Assembly: GCA_017303675.1 (NCBI GenBank)
Contig: JAFLBX010000002.1
Coordinates: 819,091 to 883,090, forward strand
DNA from: Ignavibacteria bacterium
GTDB taxonomy: Bacteria > Bacteroidota > Ignavibacteria > Tepidaquicellales > OLB5
DNA length: 64,000 nt
Reading direction: 5' to 3'
Part shown: one piece after another, positions 46,040 to 55,534 of the stretch
Numbering within the stretch: the first letter of the stretch is position 1
Layout of the letters: every line of letters begins with the position of its first letter
Position numbers and translations under genes: made by a program
Notes under the pieces: model-generated
What the model was told of the DNA's origin: nothing
Database searches by the model: none
Seen by the model: only the letters and a program-made list of their open reading frames with translations

Positions 46040-47077
46040 ATGCAATATGCATTTAATAATACTGTTTATTTCAGCAAAATAACTTTGTTTATTGCTGTTT
46101 TTCTAATTTCCCGGTTAACATTCTCCCAGAACCAGGATAGTTTACTCGAAAAAATTAGGAACATCGATGTATCCCTGAATGAAGCCCCTGACAGCGAGGA
46201 AAATCTGTACATGAATACTGTTTCATTCCAGTCTTTTTATGATGTGCTCTCACCAATGGGCGAGTGGATTCAGATAACGAAGGAAGACATAGATGAAGAC
46301 CTGAGCGATGGCGAAGGTGAAGGCAGGTATTCTGCTTATTATTACGATGAAGATGACTTCCTTTATATCTGGAAACCGCAGGTTACCGGTGACTGGAAAC
46401 CATACTCAAACGGGAAATGGGAATATACAGATCATGGCTGGTTGTGGGTATCAAATGATAAATGGGGTAACACAACATACAATTACGGCAGGTGGTGGAA
46501 CTCACCCAAATACGGATGGGTTTGGCTGCCGGGATACACCTGGGCTCCCGCCTGGGTAAGATGGAAAGTATCCGGCGATGATAAATATATCGGCTGGGTG
46601 CCGCTTACGCCAAAAGCAAAATGGAAAAGCGAATCAGGCATTACTGAAAAGAATTACAACTACACCAATAAAGATGCTGACTGGGTTTTTGTAGAAACAG
46701 GTAACTTTGCAGGAGAGATAAACTCAGCTTCAATTAAAACTGTGAACGAAAATTCAGCACTGGTAAAAAATTCAGTAAATATAACAGATATCAAAACCGA
46801 GGATGATAAGATTATCACTAACGGACCGGATGTAAACCGCGTAGAAGAAAAGAGCGGCAAAAAATTCGGCAGGAAAAAACTCAGGTTCTCTAAAGAAAAT
46901 AAATCAGCATTGATAGGCGATAATGATATCACTGTTCCAAAAGAAACTTTTGACCGCTCAAACGGACATAAATTTCAGAAAGGAAAGCCCGGTAAATTTA
47001 CAAAAAGCGAAAGAGTTAAAAAAATCATTCGCAAGAAAAAGCCGAGGAACTCTCCCCCTCCAAACAGAAATAAATAA
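46040..47077 (+). CDS. Secreted DUF6600-like tryptophan-rich protein
   Basis: 345 residues with a signal peptide (1-29). The central domain (about 75-200) has many Trp/Tyr motifs: GEWIQI, YGRWWNSPKYGWVWLPGYTWAP and AWVRWKVSGDDKYIGWVPL, the DUF6600 pattern (GRWxxxPxYGWVWVPGxxWxPAWVxWR). The C-terminal third is Lys/Arg-rich (FGRKKLRFSK, KKIIRKKKPR). The function of the family is unknown; extracellular or periplasmic. A TATATTTG box is at 45971-45978, without a good -33 partner. A terminator follows at 47087-47114. Confidence 0.8.
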   Translation: MQYAFNNTVYFSKITLFIAVFLISRLTFSQNQDSLLEKIRNIDVSLNEAPDSEENLYMNTVSFQSFYDVLSPMGEWIQITKEDIDEDLSDGEGEGRYSAYYYDEDDFLYIWKPQVTGDWKPYSNGKWEYTDHGWLWVSNDKWGNTTYNYGRWWNSPKYGWVWLPGYTWAPAWVRWKVSGDDKYIGWVPLTPKAKWKSESGITEKNYNYTNKDADWVFVETGNFAGEINSASIKTVNENSALVKNSVNITDIKTEDDKIITNGPDVNRVEEKSGKKFGRKKLRFSKENKSALIGDNDITVPKETFDRSNGHKFQKGKPGKFTKSERVKKIIRKKKPRNSPPPNRNK

Positions 47078-47086
47078 GTATAACAG

Positions 47087-47114
47087 ATCCCGTTCTTAAA
47101 CGGGATTTTTTATT
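47087..47114 (+). terminator. Rho-independent terminator
   Basis: ATCCCGT TCTTAA ACGGGAT, then a T run. Confidence 0.9.
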
Positions 47115-47231
47115 TCTTCACCTTTGTTAAACATTGAAATACCATCATTTTAAAACTATATGCTATTAAACATTATAGTATAAATATATATAGATTGTTA
47201 CAATCTCATTTTTGCCATAATTTCGCGTAAT

Positions 47232-49307
47232 ATGAAAAGAATACTTCTGATTTTAATTTTAACATGCACATCTGTATTTGCACAAAACCTGCACCAGCGT
47301 TTTGACGGGATGGATTTTATCATCAACGGGAATAATTCTCTAAACCCGTTTAACGGGGGTATCGAGATACCCAGATACCAGTTCATAGATATTGATGGAG
47401 ATAATGATCTTGACCTCTTTATTTATGACAGGGATACCACATTAAATTTCTACAGAAATGAAGGTAATGCAGGTGTACCTGTATTCAGGCTAAACACAAC
47501 CCGCTATCAAAACCTGAACATACGCAACTGGTTCAAATTTGCAGATCTTGACGGCGATAACGATATCGATCTCTTCTGCGGCGGTGATTCACAGCGAGTA
47601 CGCTACTACAGGAACATAGGCACAATATCAAATCCAAACTTCACTCTGCAGCTTTACGGGGTAAAGACTGATCTAAATGATTACATGGGAAGTGAATCAG
47701 CAAGTGTGCCAACAATTGTGGATATTGACGCAGATGGTGACCTTGATTTTTTAACGGGAAGCTCAACAGGAGAAATTACATATTACCAGAACATAGGAAA
47801 TGCGCAGAACTTTAACTTTAAATTTATAACATCGCGGTTTGCGAATATTTTAATTGTCGGCGGAGCCGACGATCCGAGGCATGGGGCAAGCTCAATAACT
47901 TTTGCGGATATTGACGGTGATAATGACAGGGATCTTTTCTGGGGAGATCTTTTCGGGTTAAGCATTTATTTCATCCGCAATACAGGCTCAGCATCAAGCT
48001 TTAACTGGAATGTAATTGATACAAACTCTCCCCCGCCGAATTACTATTTCAGCGGCGGTTTTAATATGCCAGGGATCCACGATCTTGATAATGACGGGAA
48101 GAATGATTTTTTTGTTGGCGTACTGGTAGGTTCAAAATCAGTTGATAATTTTGTTCATTTCAGGAATATGGGTCCATTAAATAATCCCGTTTTCACAAAG
48201 GTCACAGATAATCTTATCTTATCTGCAGATATTGGTGCTTACAGTTACCCCGCATTCGGTGATATTGATAATGACGGCGATAAGGATCTCTTCATGGGCT
48301 GCGGCAATTCAATTGGATTTTACAGAAATACCGGGACTGCTTCAATACCCGCATTTAATCTGGTAACTGATAGCTTACCGCTTAATGTAAATAATTTCAA
48401 TTATTCCGTTTCAATCGGAGATCTTGACGGCGACGGGAAGAAAGATTTGGTTGCAGGATTTTATTCACTGGCAAGGCTTCGTTATTTCAGGAATACAGGC
48501 ACACTGGCAAACCCGGTCTTTACATATACTGCCTCACAGCTTGATACAATGAACCTTTCACAGGCTAGCGCACCCTGCCTTACTGATCTTGATAACGACG
48601 GCGATCTTGATATCCTTGCTGGCAATTCAAGCGGCAGGCTTACTTATTACAGGAATAACGGTTCAGCAAGCAGCTTCAATTACCAGTTTGTTTCAGGTAA
48701 CTATGCAAATGTTAACGTAACCAATGATGCAGCGCCTTCACTGGGCGATCTTGACAGCGATGGTGATCTTGACCTGCTGGTTGGCAATCGCCTCGGTCAA
48801 CTTGCTTTTTACCGCAATACGGGGAGCGTTTCATCACCTGCATTCACATTTGTTACATCCAATTATTCGGGTATAAATGCTTTTCAGAACTCAGTCCCCG
48901 CTATTGTTGATATAAACGGCGATACAGACCCCGACCTTTTTGTTGGAAACATCAAAGGCGGCTTGTACTATTATGAGAACTGGGATGTTTTCGGTATTCA
49001 ACAGATCGGCTCTGAAATTCCAGGTTCCTTTTCATTGAGTCAAAACTATCCAAATCCGTTCAACCCGATGACAAAAATCATATTCAATATTCCCCAATAC
49101 AAAGGAGTATCCGGCTCAGCCGGTGAGGTATCATTAATTATTTATGATATAACAGGTAAAGTAATTTCAACTCCGGTTAACCAGCCATTAAATGCCGGGA
49201 CTTACGAAGTTGATTTTGATGCAGCAGATCTGCCAAGCGGAATATATTTTTACAAGCTTGTAAGCGGTGGATTTAGTGATTCAAAGAAAATGGTGCTGGT
49301 GAAGTAA
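47232..49307 (+). CDS. Secreted FG-GAP/VCBS repeat protein with T9SS sorting domain
   Basis: 691 residues with a signal peptide (1-18). About eleven FG-GAP-like repeats carry calcium-binding DxDGDxDLD loops (e.g. DIDGDNDLDLF, DLDNDGDLDIL), followed by LxxYRNxGxAxxP-type strands, and should build beta-propellers. The sorting domain starts LSQNYPNPFNPMTKI and ends KKMVLVK. An adhesive or scaffold role is likely; no enzyme site is seen. The gene has its own upstream gap with an AGATTG TTA CAATCT palindrome at 47192-47206. Confidence 0.88.
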   Translation: MKRILLILILTCTSVFAQNLHQRFDGMDFIINGNNSLNPFNGGIEIPRYQFIDIDGDNDLDLFIYDRDTTLNFYRNEGNAGVPVFRLNTTRYQNLNIRNWFKFADLDGDNDIDLFCGGDSQRVRYYRNIGTISNPNFTLQLYGVKTDLNDYMGSESASVPTIVDIDADGDLDFLTGSSTGEITYYQNIGNAQNFNFKFITSRFANILIVGGADDPRHGASSITFADIDGDNDRDLFWGDLFGLSIYFIRNTGSASSFNWNVIDTNSPPPNYYFSGGFNMPGIHDLDNDGKNDFFVGVLVGSKSVDNFVHFRNMGPLNNPVFTKVTDNLILSADIGAYSYPAFGDIDNDGDKDLFMGCGNSIGFYRNTGTASIPAFNLVTDSLPLNVNNFNYSVSIGDLDGDGKKDLVAGFYSLARLRYFRNTGTLANPVFTYTASQLDTMNLSQASAPCLTDLDNDGDLDILAGNSSGRLTYYRNNGSASSFNYQFVSGNYANVNVTNDAAPSLGDLDSDGDLDLLVGNRLGQLAFYRNTGSVSSPAFTFVTSNYSGINAFQNSVPAIVDINGDTDPDLFVGNIKGGLYYYENWDVFGIQQIGSEIPGSFSLSQNYPNPFNPMTKIIFNIPQYKGVSGSAGEVSLIIYDITGKVISTPVNQPLNAGTYEVDFDAADLPSGIYFYKLVSGGFSDSKKMVLVK

Positions 49308-49405
49308 AAAAAGCTGCCAAAAGTAAAAAATCAAAAGGCAAAAAATTTTACAAATAATTCCCAAACATGTCCTTCGGGGCGGATTGTGAATTAGAATATA
49401 TAAAC

Positions 49406-49433
49406 AGAACAAGGGGTTGCAACCCCTTGTTCT
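49406..49433. repeat. 28-bp perfect palindrome between convergent genes
   Basis: AGAACAAGGGGTT GC AACCCCTTGTTCT. It lies between the FG-GAP gene and dapA, and may terminate both transcripts. Its AAGGGG...CCCCTT core matches 26042-26059. Confidence 0.75.
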
Positions 49434-49459
49434 TGTAAATAGATGAAGTAAATCCAGGA

Positions 49460-50344
49460 TTATATCAGCTTCAGATCCTGCAATACACTCTTCAGCTTTT
49501 CGCGGTTAGGCTTAGACATTTTGGTAAGCGGCAAGCGAAGGCTTTCTTCTATTTTACCCATCATATGCAAAGCAGTCTTAACAGGTATAGGATTAGACTC
49601 ATAAAAATTAGCTTTCATCAGCTCAAACAATTTATAATGAAGCTCCTGCGCCTTCTTAAGATCACCTTTTAACGCTGCTCTTGTCAGGTCACTGTACTCT
49701 TTAGGCACTTCATTTGAAATAACGCTGATCACACCATCACCGCCTGCTGTAATAATGGGAAGCGTAAGTGAATCCTCGCCAGAGAGCACTGAAAAATCCT
49801 TTGGCCTGTATTTAATTATCTCCATTATCTGCTCGAGATTGTTTGAAGCTTCTTTGATCGCGATAACATTTTCAACTTCTTCGGCAAGCCGGAGTGTAGT
49901 TTCAGGCAGCATGTTTGATGCAGTCCGCCCCGGTACATTATATAACACTGCTTTTACGTCACACTCTTCAACAATTCGCTTAAAATGCTGGTAGAAACCT
50001 TCCTGTGTAGGCTTATTGTAATATGGACCTACAAGCAGAACAGCATCAGCCCCTACTTCTTTGGCATCGTGTGTGAGGTCGAGTGAATCAAGCGTTGAAT
50101 TCGTGCCGGTTCCTGCAATCACCGGAACTCTTCCTTTATTCTCGTCAACAACAATTTCAATTACGCGGCGACGTTCATCACGGGTCATAGTGGCTGATTC
50201 ACCAGTTGAGCCGCACGGCACAAGGAATTCAACCTTATTTTTAATTTGCCATTCTACAAGTCCCCTGAGTGATTTTTCATCAATTGTTCCGTTTGCCTTA
50301 AAAGGTGTTACTAAAGCTGTTCCTGTACCTGTTAATCTGGCCAT
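49460..50344 (-). CDS. dapA: 4-hydroxy-tetrahydrodipicolinate synthase (DapA)
   Basis: 294 residues, typical. GTGTALVTPFKANGTID starts the barrel, GSTGESATM is the substrate-binding loop (Thr), Tyr135 (YNVPGR) is the proton relay and Lys164 (IAIKEAS) forms the Schiff base with pyruvate. It commits aspartate semialdehyde to lysine and diaminopimelate synthesis. A TTG-N20-TAAATTTG promoter lies just upstream (50407-50377, minus), with a leader of about 30 nt. It stands alone. Confidence 0.97.
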   Translation of the reverse strand: MARLTGTGTALVTPFKANGTIDEKSLRGLVEWQIKNKVEFLVPCGSTGESATMTRDERRRVIEIVVDENKGRVPVIAGTGTNSTLDSLDLTHDAKEVGADAVLLVGPYYNKPTQEGFYQHFKRIVEECDVKAVLYNVPGRTASNMLPETTLRLAEEVENVIAIKEASNNLEQIMEIIKYRPKDFSVLSGEDSLTLPIITAGGDGVISVISNEVPKEYSDLTRAALKGDLKKAQELHYKLFELMKANFYESNPIPVKTALHMMGKIEESLRLPLTKMSKPNREKLKSVLQDLKLI

Positions 50345-50376
50345 ATAAATAGAAAGAATTATTTTTATAAATTATA

Positions 50377-50407
50377 CAAATTTAGTTTTAAAATAGAACT
50401 TAAACAA
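50377..50407 (-). promoter_or_regulatory. Bacteroidota-type promoter of dapA
   Basis: Minus-strand TTG at 50407-50405, 20 nt, then TAAATTTG at 50384-50377, the same spacing as in the three plus-strand promoters. Confidence 0.65.
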
Positions 50408-50437
50408 TTTATAAAGGGATGTATGCTGGGTTTATCT

Positions 50438-50642
50438 TTCGTGCCACGAATACAGGTTTCATTAAACTGAATTAAATGATATAATTTTTAAAAACGATAG
50501 GTTTGCAGGATAACGATTTCGTGGCACGAATATCTTTTAGCTTTTTTTACTCGTTCCACGAAATTAGTATCTATAATACTTACATGTATTTGAAAATAAT
50601 CTGTATACCCATGTTGGATGAACATTCTATTCTTGGCACGAG
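50438..50642. promoter_or_regulatory. Four related 13-bp palindromic motifs, TTCGTGSCACGAA
   Basis: Starts at 50438 (TTCGTGCCACGAA), 50518 (TTCGTGGCACGAA), 50550 (CTCGTTCCACGAA) and 50630 (TTCTTGGCACGAG), giving spacings of 80, 32 and 80. The gap 50345-50814 between dapA and the aldehyde dehydrogenase gene contains only these, the two promoters and a repeat copy. They could be operators or another decayed palindrome family. Confidence 0.5.
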
Positions 50643-50767
50643 AGAATTGATTTATCTATATTACATTTAAATGATTTAAACGCATGTTTCAATGGAATTT
50701 TGAGAAAGAATTATTCATATTAAGAGTTGTAAATTTTGATTATTTTTGTAGATAATTTTAATAAAGT

Positions 50768-50793
50768 TGACCCTTCGACTCCGCTCAGGGTGA
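50768..50793. repeat. Dispersed repeat copy in a 5' leader
   Basis: GACCCTTCGACTCCGCTCAG, then GGTGAC, between a TATTTTTG -7-like box (50741-50748) and the aldehyde dehydrogenase ATG. Confidence 0.75.
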
Positions 50794-50814
50794 CTATAAT
50801 ATGAGGATAACTAC

Positions 50815-52326
50815 ATGGCAGAAAAATATTTAAACTTAATAAACGGTGAATGGGTAGCACCTTCAACAGGCAAATATATAGAAAACCGCAATCCCGCTGA
50901 TAAAGATGACCTTATCGGCTTATTCCCCGCTTCATCTGAAGAAGATGTAAACAAAGCGGTAGCAGCAGCTAAAGCTGCGTTTGATAAATGGCGTCTTGTG
51001 CCTGCGCCAAAGCGCGGCGATGTGCTGAAAGTTGTTGGCGATATGATGCTCGCTAAAAAAGATGAAATATCATTTGAAATGACACGTGAAATGGGTAAAG
51101 TTTTTGCTGAAACCAAAGGCGATACCCAGGAAGGAATCGATACAGCATATTATGCAGCTTCAGAAGGCAGAAGGCTTTTTGGTTTGAATGCTCCAAGCGA
51201 GCTGCCCAATAAAATGAACTTAAGCTTCCGTGTGCCTATTGGCGTTGGCGGATTTATCTGCCCGTGGAACTTCCCTATGGCTATTCCAACCTGGAAGCTC
51301 TTCCCTGCTCTTGTATGCGGAAATACAGCAGTGTTCAAACCTGCAGAGCTTACACCTAAAACAGCGCATACATTAGTAGAAATTATCGATGCGGCAATGC
51401 GCGAAGTACTGGGTAAAGATTATATCCCCGGTGTGATAAATCTGGTTCACGGCAAAGGCAGTGTTGTTGGCGAAGCCATCACTAACCATGAAGATATTGA
51501 CTTGATCTCATTTACCGGCTCCACAGATGTTGGCAAACGTATTAATGCAGTTGCCGGCGCTTCGCTGAAAAGAGTATCACTTGAGCTTGGCGGCAAGAAC
51601 GCGCAGATTGTAATGGATGACGCAAACCAGGAGCTTGCGCTTGAAGCGGTATTATGGGGCGCATTCGGAACCACCGGTCAGCGCTGCACAGCTACATCAA
51701 GGTTAATTCTGCATGAAAAAATTTATGATGAATTCATAAAAAAGCTTGTGGACCGTGCTTCAAAATTAAAGCTTGGTTACGGCAATGATAAAGGCATAGA
51801 TGTGGGTCCATGCGTAAGCGAAAGCCAGCGCAACAGTGTTAATGAATATGTTCAGATCGGGCTGAATGAAGATAAAGCAAAGCTTGTATTGGGCGGTGAG
51901 TTTGCAGCAGAGGATTCACTGGTTAAAGGCTGGTTCTACAAACCGACAATTTTTGTTGATGTAACTCCTGAAATGAGAATTGCAAAAGAAGAAATTTTCG
52001 GTCCGGTACTTGCTGTAATTAAAACCACCGGCCTCGAAGATGCCATAAGGATACTTAACAATACAAAATACGGTTTATCATCATCAATATTTACAAACAA
52101 TGTAAATGACGCGTTCACAGCTGTACGCGATATTAAAGCAGGCATTACCTATGTAAACGGCGCAACAATAGGCGCTGAAGCGCATATGCCCTTCGGCGGC
52201 GTTAAGCAGACCGGAAACGGCCACCGTGAAGGCGGCTGGACAGTGTATGATTTCTACACCGAATGGAAGGCTGTTTATATCGATTACTCAGGCAAGCTGC
52301 AAAGAGCGCAGATCGATAATTATTAA
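50815..52326 (+). CDS. Aldehyde dehydrogenase (ALDH superfamily)
   Basis: 503 residues. Catalytic Cys291 (GQRCTATSR), general base Glu257 (SLELGGKN), Asn152 and Lys175 (ICPWNFP, KPAELTP) and the Rossmann FTGSTDVGK are all present, so NAD(P)-dependent oxidation of an aldehyde is very likely. The GQRCTATSR and ELTPKTA blocks fit the semialdehyde group (2-oxoglutarate- or aminoadipate-semialdehyde dehydrogenase), but substrate cannot be fixed. GAGGA lies 8 nt before the ATG. A repeat copy sits in the leader. A terminator follows at 52362-52386. Confidence 0.9.
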   Translation: MAEKYLNLINGEWVAPSTGKYIENRNPADKDDLIGLFPASSEEDVNKAVAAAKAAFDKWRLVPAPKRGDVLKVVGDMMLAKKDEISFEMTREMGKVFAETKGDTQEGIDTAYYAASEGRRLFGLNAPSELPNKMNLSFRVPIGVGGFICPWNFPMAIPTWKLFPALVCGNTAVFKPAELTPKTAHTLVEIIDAAMREVLGKDYIPGVINLVHGKGSVVGEAITNHEDIDLISFTGSTDVGKRINAVAGASLKRVSLELGGKNAQIVMDDANQELALEAVLWGAFGTTGQRCTATSRLILHEKIYDEFIKKLVDRASKLKLGYGNDKGIDVGPCVSESQRNSVNEYVQIGLNEDKAKLVLGGEFAAEDSLVKGWFYKPTIFVDVTPEMRIAKEEIFGPVLAVIKTTGLEDAIRILNNTKYGLSSSIFTNNVNDAFTAVRDIKAGITYVNGATIGAEAHMPFGGVKQTGNGHREGGWTVYDFYTEWKAVYIDYSGKLQRAQIDNY

Positions 52327-52361
52327 AACAATTATCAAACTACAATTAGCAATTAACAATT

Positions 52362-52386
52362 AGCCGGTTCAAACCGGCTTTTTTAT
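52362..52386 (+). terminator. Rho-independent terminator of the aldehyde dehydrogenase gene
   Basis: AGCCGGT TCAA ACCGGCT, then a T run. Confidence 0.9.
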
Positions 52387-52398
52387 AATACAATTAGA

Positions 52399-52447
52399 AA
52401 TTCCCCTCTTGAAGGGGGCGGCTCGCCACAGTCGAGACGGGGTGTGT
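52399..52447. repeat. REP-like repeat related to the 42.4 kb block
   Basis: TTCCCCTCTTGAAGGGGGCG, then GACGGGGTGTG. It shares its ends with 42395-42470 (TTCCCCTCTATAGAGGGG ... GGGTGTGTG). Confidence 0.6.
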
Positions 52448-52596
52448 TATTAATTTACTTAATTCGATAAGTATGATCAACCTGAAACTATAATATATAA
52501 TGTTGAGTATATAATATAAACACTACTAAAGTCCAACAATTATTAAATTTAACTTTAATTAAATTTAACTTATCATTGTAAATTCTAATAAAAATT

Positions 52597-54468
52597 ATGC
52601 AAAATCCGCAAAAATACAAAAAAGGGGCATTTTTATTCAGTGCCGGAGTGATTTTCAATTTATTCATATCAGCGCTGCTGTTTCTGGGCGCTTCAGTTCT
52701 AACTGAGCGCGGCACATCCAACGGTAAGGTGCTGGTAGAGCTTTCAAAGGAAAAAGGTATCCAGGTAGTAGAAAAGCTCTGGGGTTTATATAAAGGCTCC
52801 GCAGGTGATGTAAGAGAGGATACTGAAACAGAGCTGAAAATGCTTGCTTTGTATGATGCCGTGGATTATGATCTTAATTTATCTTTTGATATCCCTGGCA
52901 GATCGATAAACGGAATTAACTACATGCGCATCCGCGCTGAAACTGATACCCTCCGGACAATATATGTAAACATTTATGATAACCTGAAAGTGGATAAAGT
53001 AAGCTTTCAGAATATGATGCGCACCGGAATTAATTACAGGAATGCAAGGGATATTCCTGAATGGTATGATGTATCTTATACACAAACGAAGAACTACCTT
53101 ATTATTACAATGAAGGACAGCGATGTGCCTATGAAGGGTGATAACCTTGCCCTTAAAATTGAATATTCAGGCAAACCTGTTAAAAAAGGATTTGATTCAT
53201 TTTCATTTAAAGAGCTTTACGGCAATATGTATATATATACATTAAGTGAGCCTAACTGGGGACCCGTTTGGTGGCCTTCAAAAGATTTTCCGGATGATAA
53301 AGCTACAATGAGCATGCATCTTAAAGTGCCAACAGGCATGAAGGGTGTATCCAACGGGCTGCTTAAAGATACAGTGCAGAATTCAGACGGCACAACAACA
53401 TTCAACTGGGAAAGCCAATACCCTATCGCAACATATCTTGTAAGTATTGTAGTAGGAAATTTTGTTTATTGGGAAGATACCTACACTTCTCTTGACGGCA
53501 ATAAACAAATGCCGGTAGTATATTACGCTTTTCCTCGTGATTCAGCCAAAGCACGTATTGACTGGAAGCCGACACCTGAAATGATTAAGGTGTTTGCTGA
53601 AAAATTCGGTGAGTACCCGTTCATAAATGAAAAATACGGTAACTGCCAGTTCGGCTGGACATCAGGAGCTATGGAGCATCAAACAATTACATCATACGGT
53701 TACCTGCTTATAACCGGAGATAACAGGTATGATTTTGTAAACGCGCATGAGCTTGCGCATCACTGGTTTGGCGATGCAGTAACATTAAAGGACTGGAAGA
53801 ATATCTGGCTTAACGAAGGTTTCGCTTCCTACTGCGAAGCTTTATGGATGGAATACACAGGCGGCAAGACGGCATATATTTCTCACATGAAAGGTTTTGA
53901 TTACGGTTATTTCAGCGGGACAGTTTACGCGCCTAAAGGCTTCATTGATAATCCCGCAATATACGCTACCATATACCAGAAAGGCGCATGGGTACTGCAC
54001 ATGCTGCGCGGAGTAATGGGTGATGAAAAATTCTTTGCTGCAGTAAGAGCGTATTACGATAAGTTCAAATATACAAATGCTGAAACATCAGACCTGGTAA
54101 GCGTATTTGAAGAATATCACGGCTCAAGCCTGGGTTACTTTTTTGACCAGTGGGTTTACAAAGGTACAGGCAGGCCTAAATATGAATACTCATGGAAATT
54201 CGAAGACTTCCAGGGACAAAAAGGCTCAGGCGCTTATACGGTCAGATTGAACCTGAAGCAGGTTCAGAAAGAAGAAGAGATAGATGTTTACAGGATGCCG
54301 GTCAAGATAACAGTTGTTACTGAAGCCGGTGATAAGGAATTTACAGTATTCAATGACCAGAAAGAACAATCAATACTGCTTACGGTTGATTCAACACCGA
54401 AGGAAGTATTGATAGATAAAGACAGCTGGATACTGAAAAAAGTAGCAAAGGGAACATACAAAAAATAA
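52597..54468 (+). CDS. M1-family zinc aminopeptidase
   Basis: 623 residues. A signal anchor or uncleaved signal (about 8-36) precedes the peptidase. The substrate-side motif GAMEHQT (GxMEN-type) and the zinc site His384, His388 and Glu407 in HELAHHWFGD...LNEGF are complete, with catalytic Glu385. It should trim N-terminal residues from peptides, probably in the periplasm or at the membrane. The aminoglycoside-phosphotransferase-like gene starts 13 nt after its stop, suggesting an operon that runs to the hydrolase. Confidence 0.93.
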   Translation: MQNPQKYKKGAFLFSAGVIFNLFISALLFLGASVLTERGTSNGKVLVELSKEKGIQVVEKLWGLYKGSAGDVREDTETELKMLALYDAVDYDLNLSFDIPGRSINGINYMRIRAETDTLRTIYVNIYDNLKVDKVSFQNMMRTGINYRNARDIPEWYDVSYTQTKNYLIITMKDSDVPMKGDNLALKIEYSGKPVKKGFDSFSFKELYGNMYIYTLSEPNWGPVWWPSKDFPDDKATMSMHLKVPTGMKGVSNGLLKDTVQNSDGTTTFNWESQYPIATYLVSIVVGNFVYWEDTYTSLDGNKQMPVVYYAFPRDSAKARIDWKPTPEMIKVFAEKFGEYPFINEKYGNCQFGWTSGAMEHQTITSYGYLLITGDNRYDFVNAHELAHHWFGDAVTLKDWKNIWLNEGFASYCEALWMEYTGGKTAYISHMKGFDYGYFSGTVYAPKGFIDNPAIYATIYQKGAWVLHMLRGVMGDEKFFAAVRAYYDKFKYTNAETSDLVSVFEEYHGSSLGYFFDQWVYKGTGRPKYEYSWKFEDFQGQKGSGAYTVRLNLKQVQKEEEIDVYRMPVKITVVTEAGDKEFTVFNDQKEQSILLTVDSTPKEVLIDKDSWILKKVAKGTYKK

Positions 54469-54481
54469 TGGAGAGCTTCGT

Positions 54482-55534
54482 TTGAATATGGAGATCTCTC
54501 CGATTGAGCTAAAGGCGCATTATACAAATCTTCAGCATCTGCACCATAAATGGTGCAGTAAACCGGTTGCAAAATTCGAACAGCTACTTTCGCATGGCTC
54601 TGAAAGGCTTATAGTCAGATTAATTACTGATAGTGGTGAAAGTTCAATTGGAATAGTAAACAGGCACCTCGAAGAGAACAGGGCATTTATCAGCTTCGGC
54701 AGGCATTTCCTTGAAAAGGGCCTGAATGTTCCCGTGATTCACATTGTTTCACCATCAGAAGACAGCTATATACTTGATGACCTTGGCGATGATACTCTGC
54801 TGAAATGCATTCAAAACGAAGGCGGGTTCAATGAAAAGATCTCGGGGTTGTATGAAAAAGTAATTGCAGCGCTTCCCCGGTTCCAGGTTTCCTGCAGTCA
54901 GGGGATAGATTACTCATTATGCTATCAGTACAGTGAGTTTGGAAGCGATAATATAGATTATGACCTGGACTATTTTAAACAGCGTTTTCTGAAGAATTTC
55001 CATAAAGGTGAAACTGATACCCTTAAGCTTGAAAACGATCTGGCGTTCATTAAAAATAAAATTCTTGAGTTCCCCAGGGAATATTTTTTATACCGTGATT
55101 TCCAGTCAAGGAATATCATGATAAAAAACGGCGAGCCGTTTTTTATCGACTTTCAGTCAGGCAGAAAAGGCGCACTGCTTTACGATATTGCCTCATTGTT
55201 ATATGATGCTAAAGCAGATATCCCGCAGAATACCCGTGAGAAACTGCTGGGATCTTACCTAGATCAATTGTCACTTCATATATCAGTTGATAGAGATAAG
55301 ATGGAAAAATACTTCTGGTATTTTGCGCTTGTAAGGATACTTCAGGCAATGGGTGCTTACGGGTTTCTTGGCATAGTAAAAGGTAAAACCAGGTTTTTAG
55401 AAAGCATTCCGTATGCGTTAAAAAATATTAATTATATTCTTAATGAACGGATAGATTCAGGCGACCTTAAGTATTTAAAAGATATTTTCGGTGAATTATT
55501 AAAAGCAAACAATACACAAAATGACAAAGCATAA
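54482..55534 (+). CDS. Aminoglycoside phosphotransferase-like small-molecule kinase
   Basis: 350 residues. APH-fold landmarks: GSERLIVRLI at the start of the N-lobe, the catalytic loop YRDFQSRNIM (aspartate plus Asn, HxDxxxxN type), and FFIDFQSGRKGALLYDIASLLYD with the metal-binding FIDFQ. This form is closest to the AmgK-like sugar-1-kinases in layout, but the partner nucleotidyltransferase murU is missing. A TTG at 54482 (GGAG site 7-8 nt upstream) and an ATG at 54488 are both possible starts. The hydrolase gene overlaps its end by 14 nt. Confidence 0.75.
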   Translation: MNMEISPIELKAHYTNLQHLHHKWCSKPVAKFEQLLSHGSERLIVRLITDSGESSIGIVNRHLEENRAFISFGRHFLEKGLNVPVIHIVSPSEDSYILDDLGDDTLLKCIQNEGGFNEKISGLYEKVIAALPRFQVSCSQGIDYSLCYQYSEFGSDNIDYDLDYFKQRFLKNFHKGETDTLKLENDLAFIKNKILEFPREYFLYRDFQSRNIMIKNGEPFFIDFQSGRKGALLYDIASLLYDAKADIPQNTREKLLGSYLDQLSLHISVDRDKMEKYFWYFALVRILQAMGAYGFLGIVKGKTRFLESIPYALKNINYILNERIDSGDLKYLKDIFGELLKANNTQNDKA

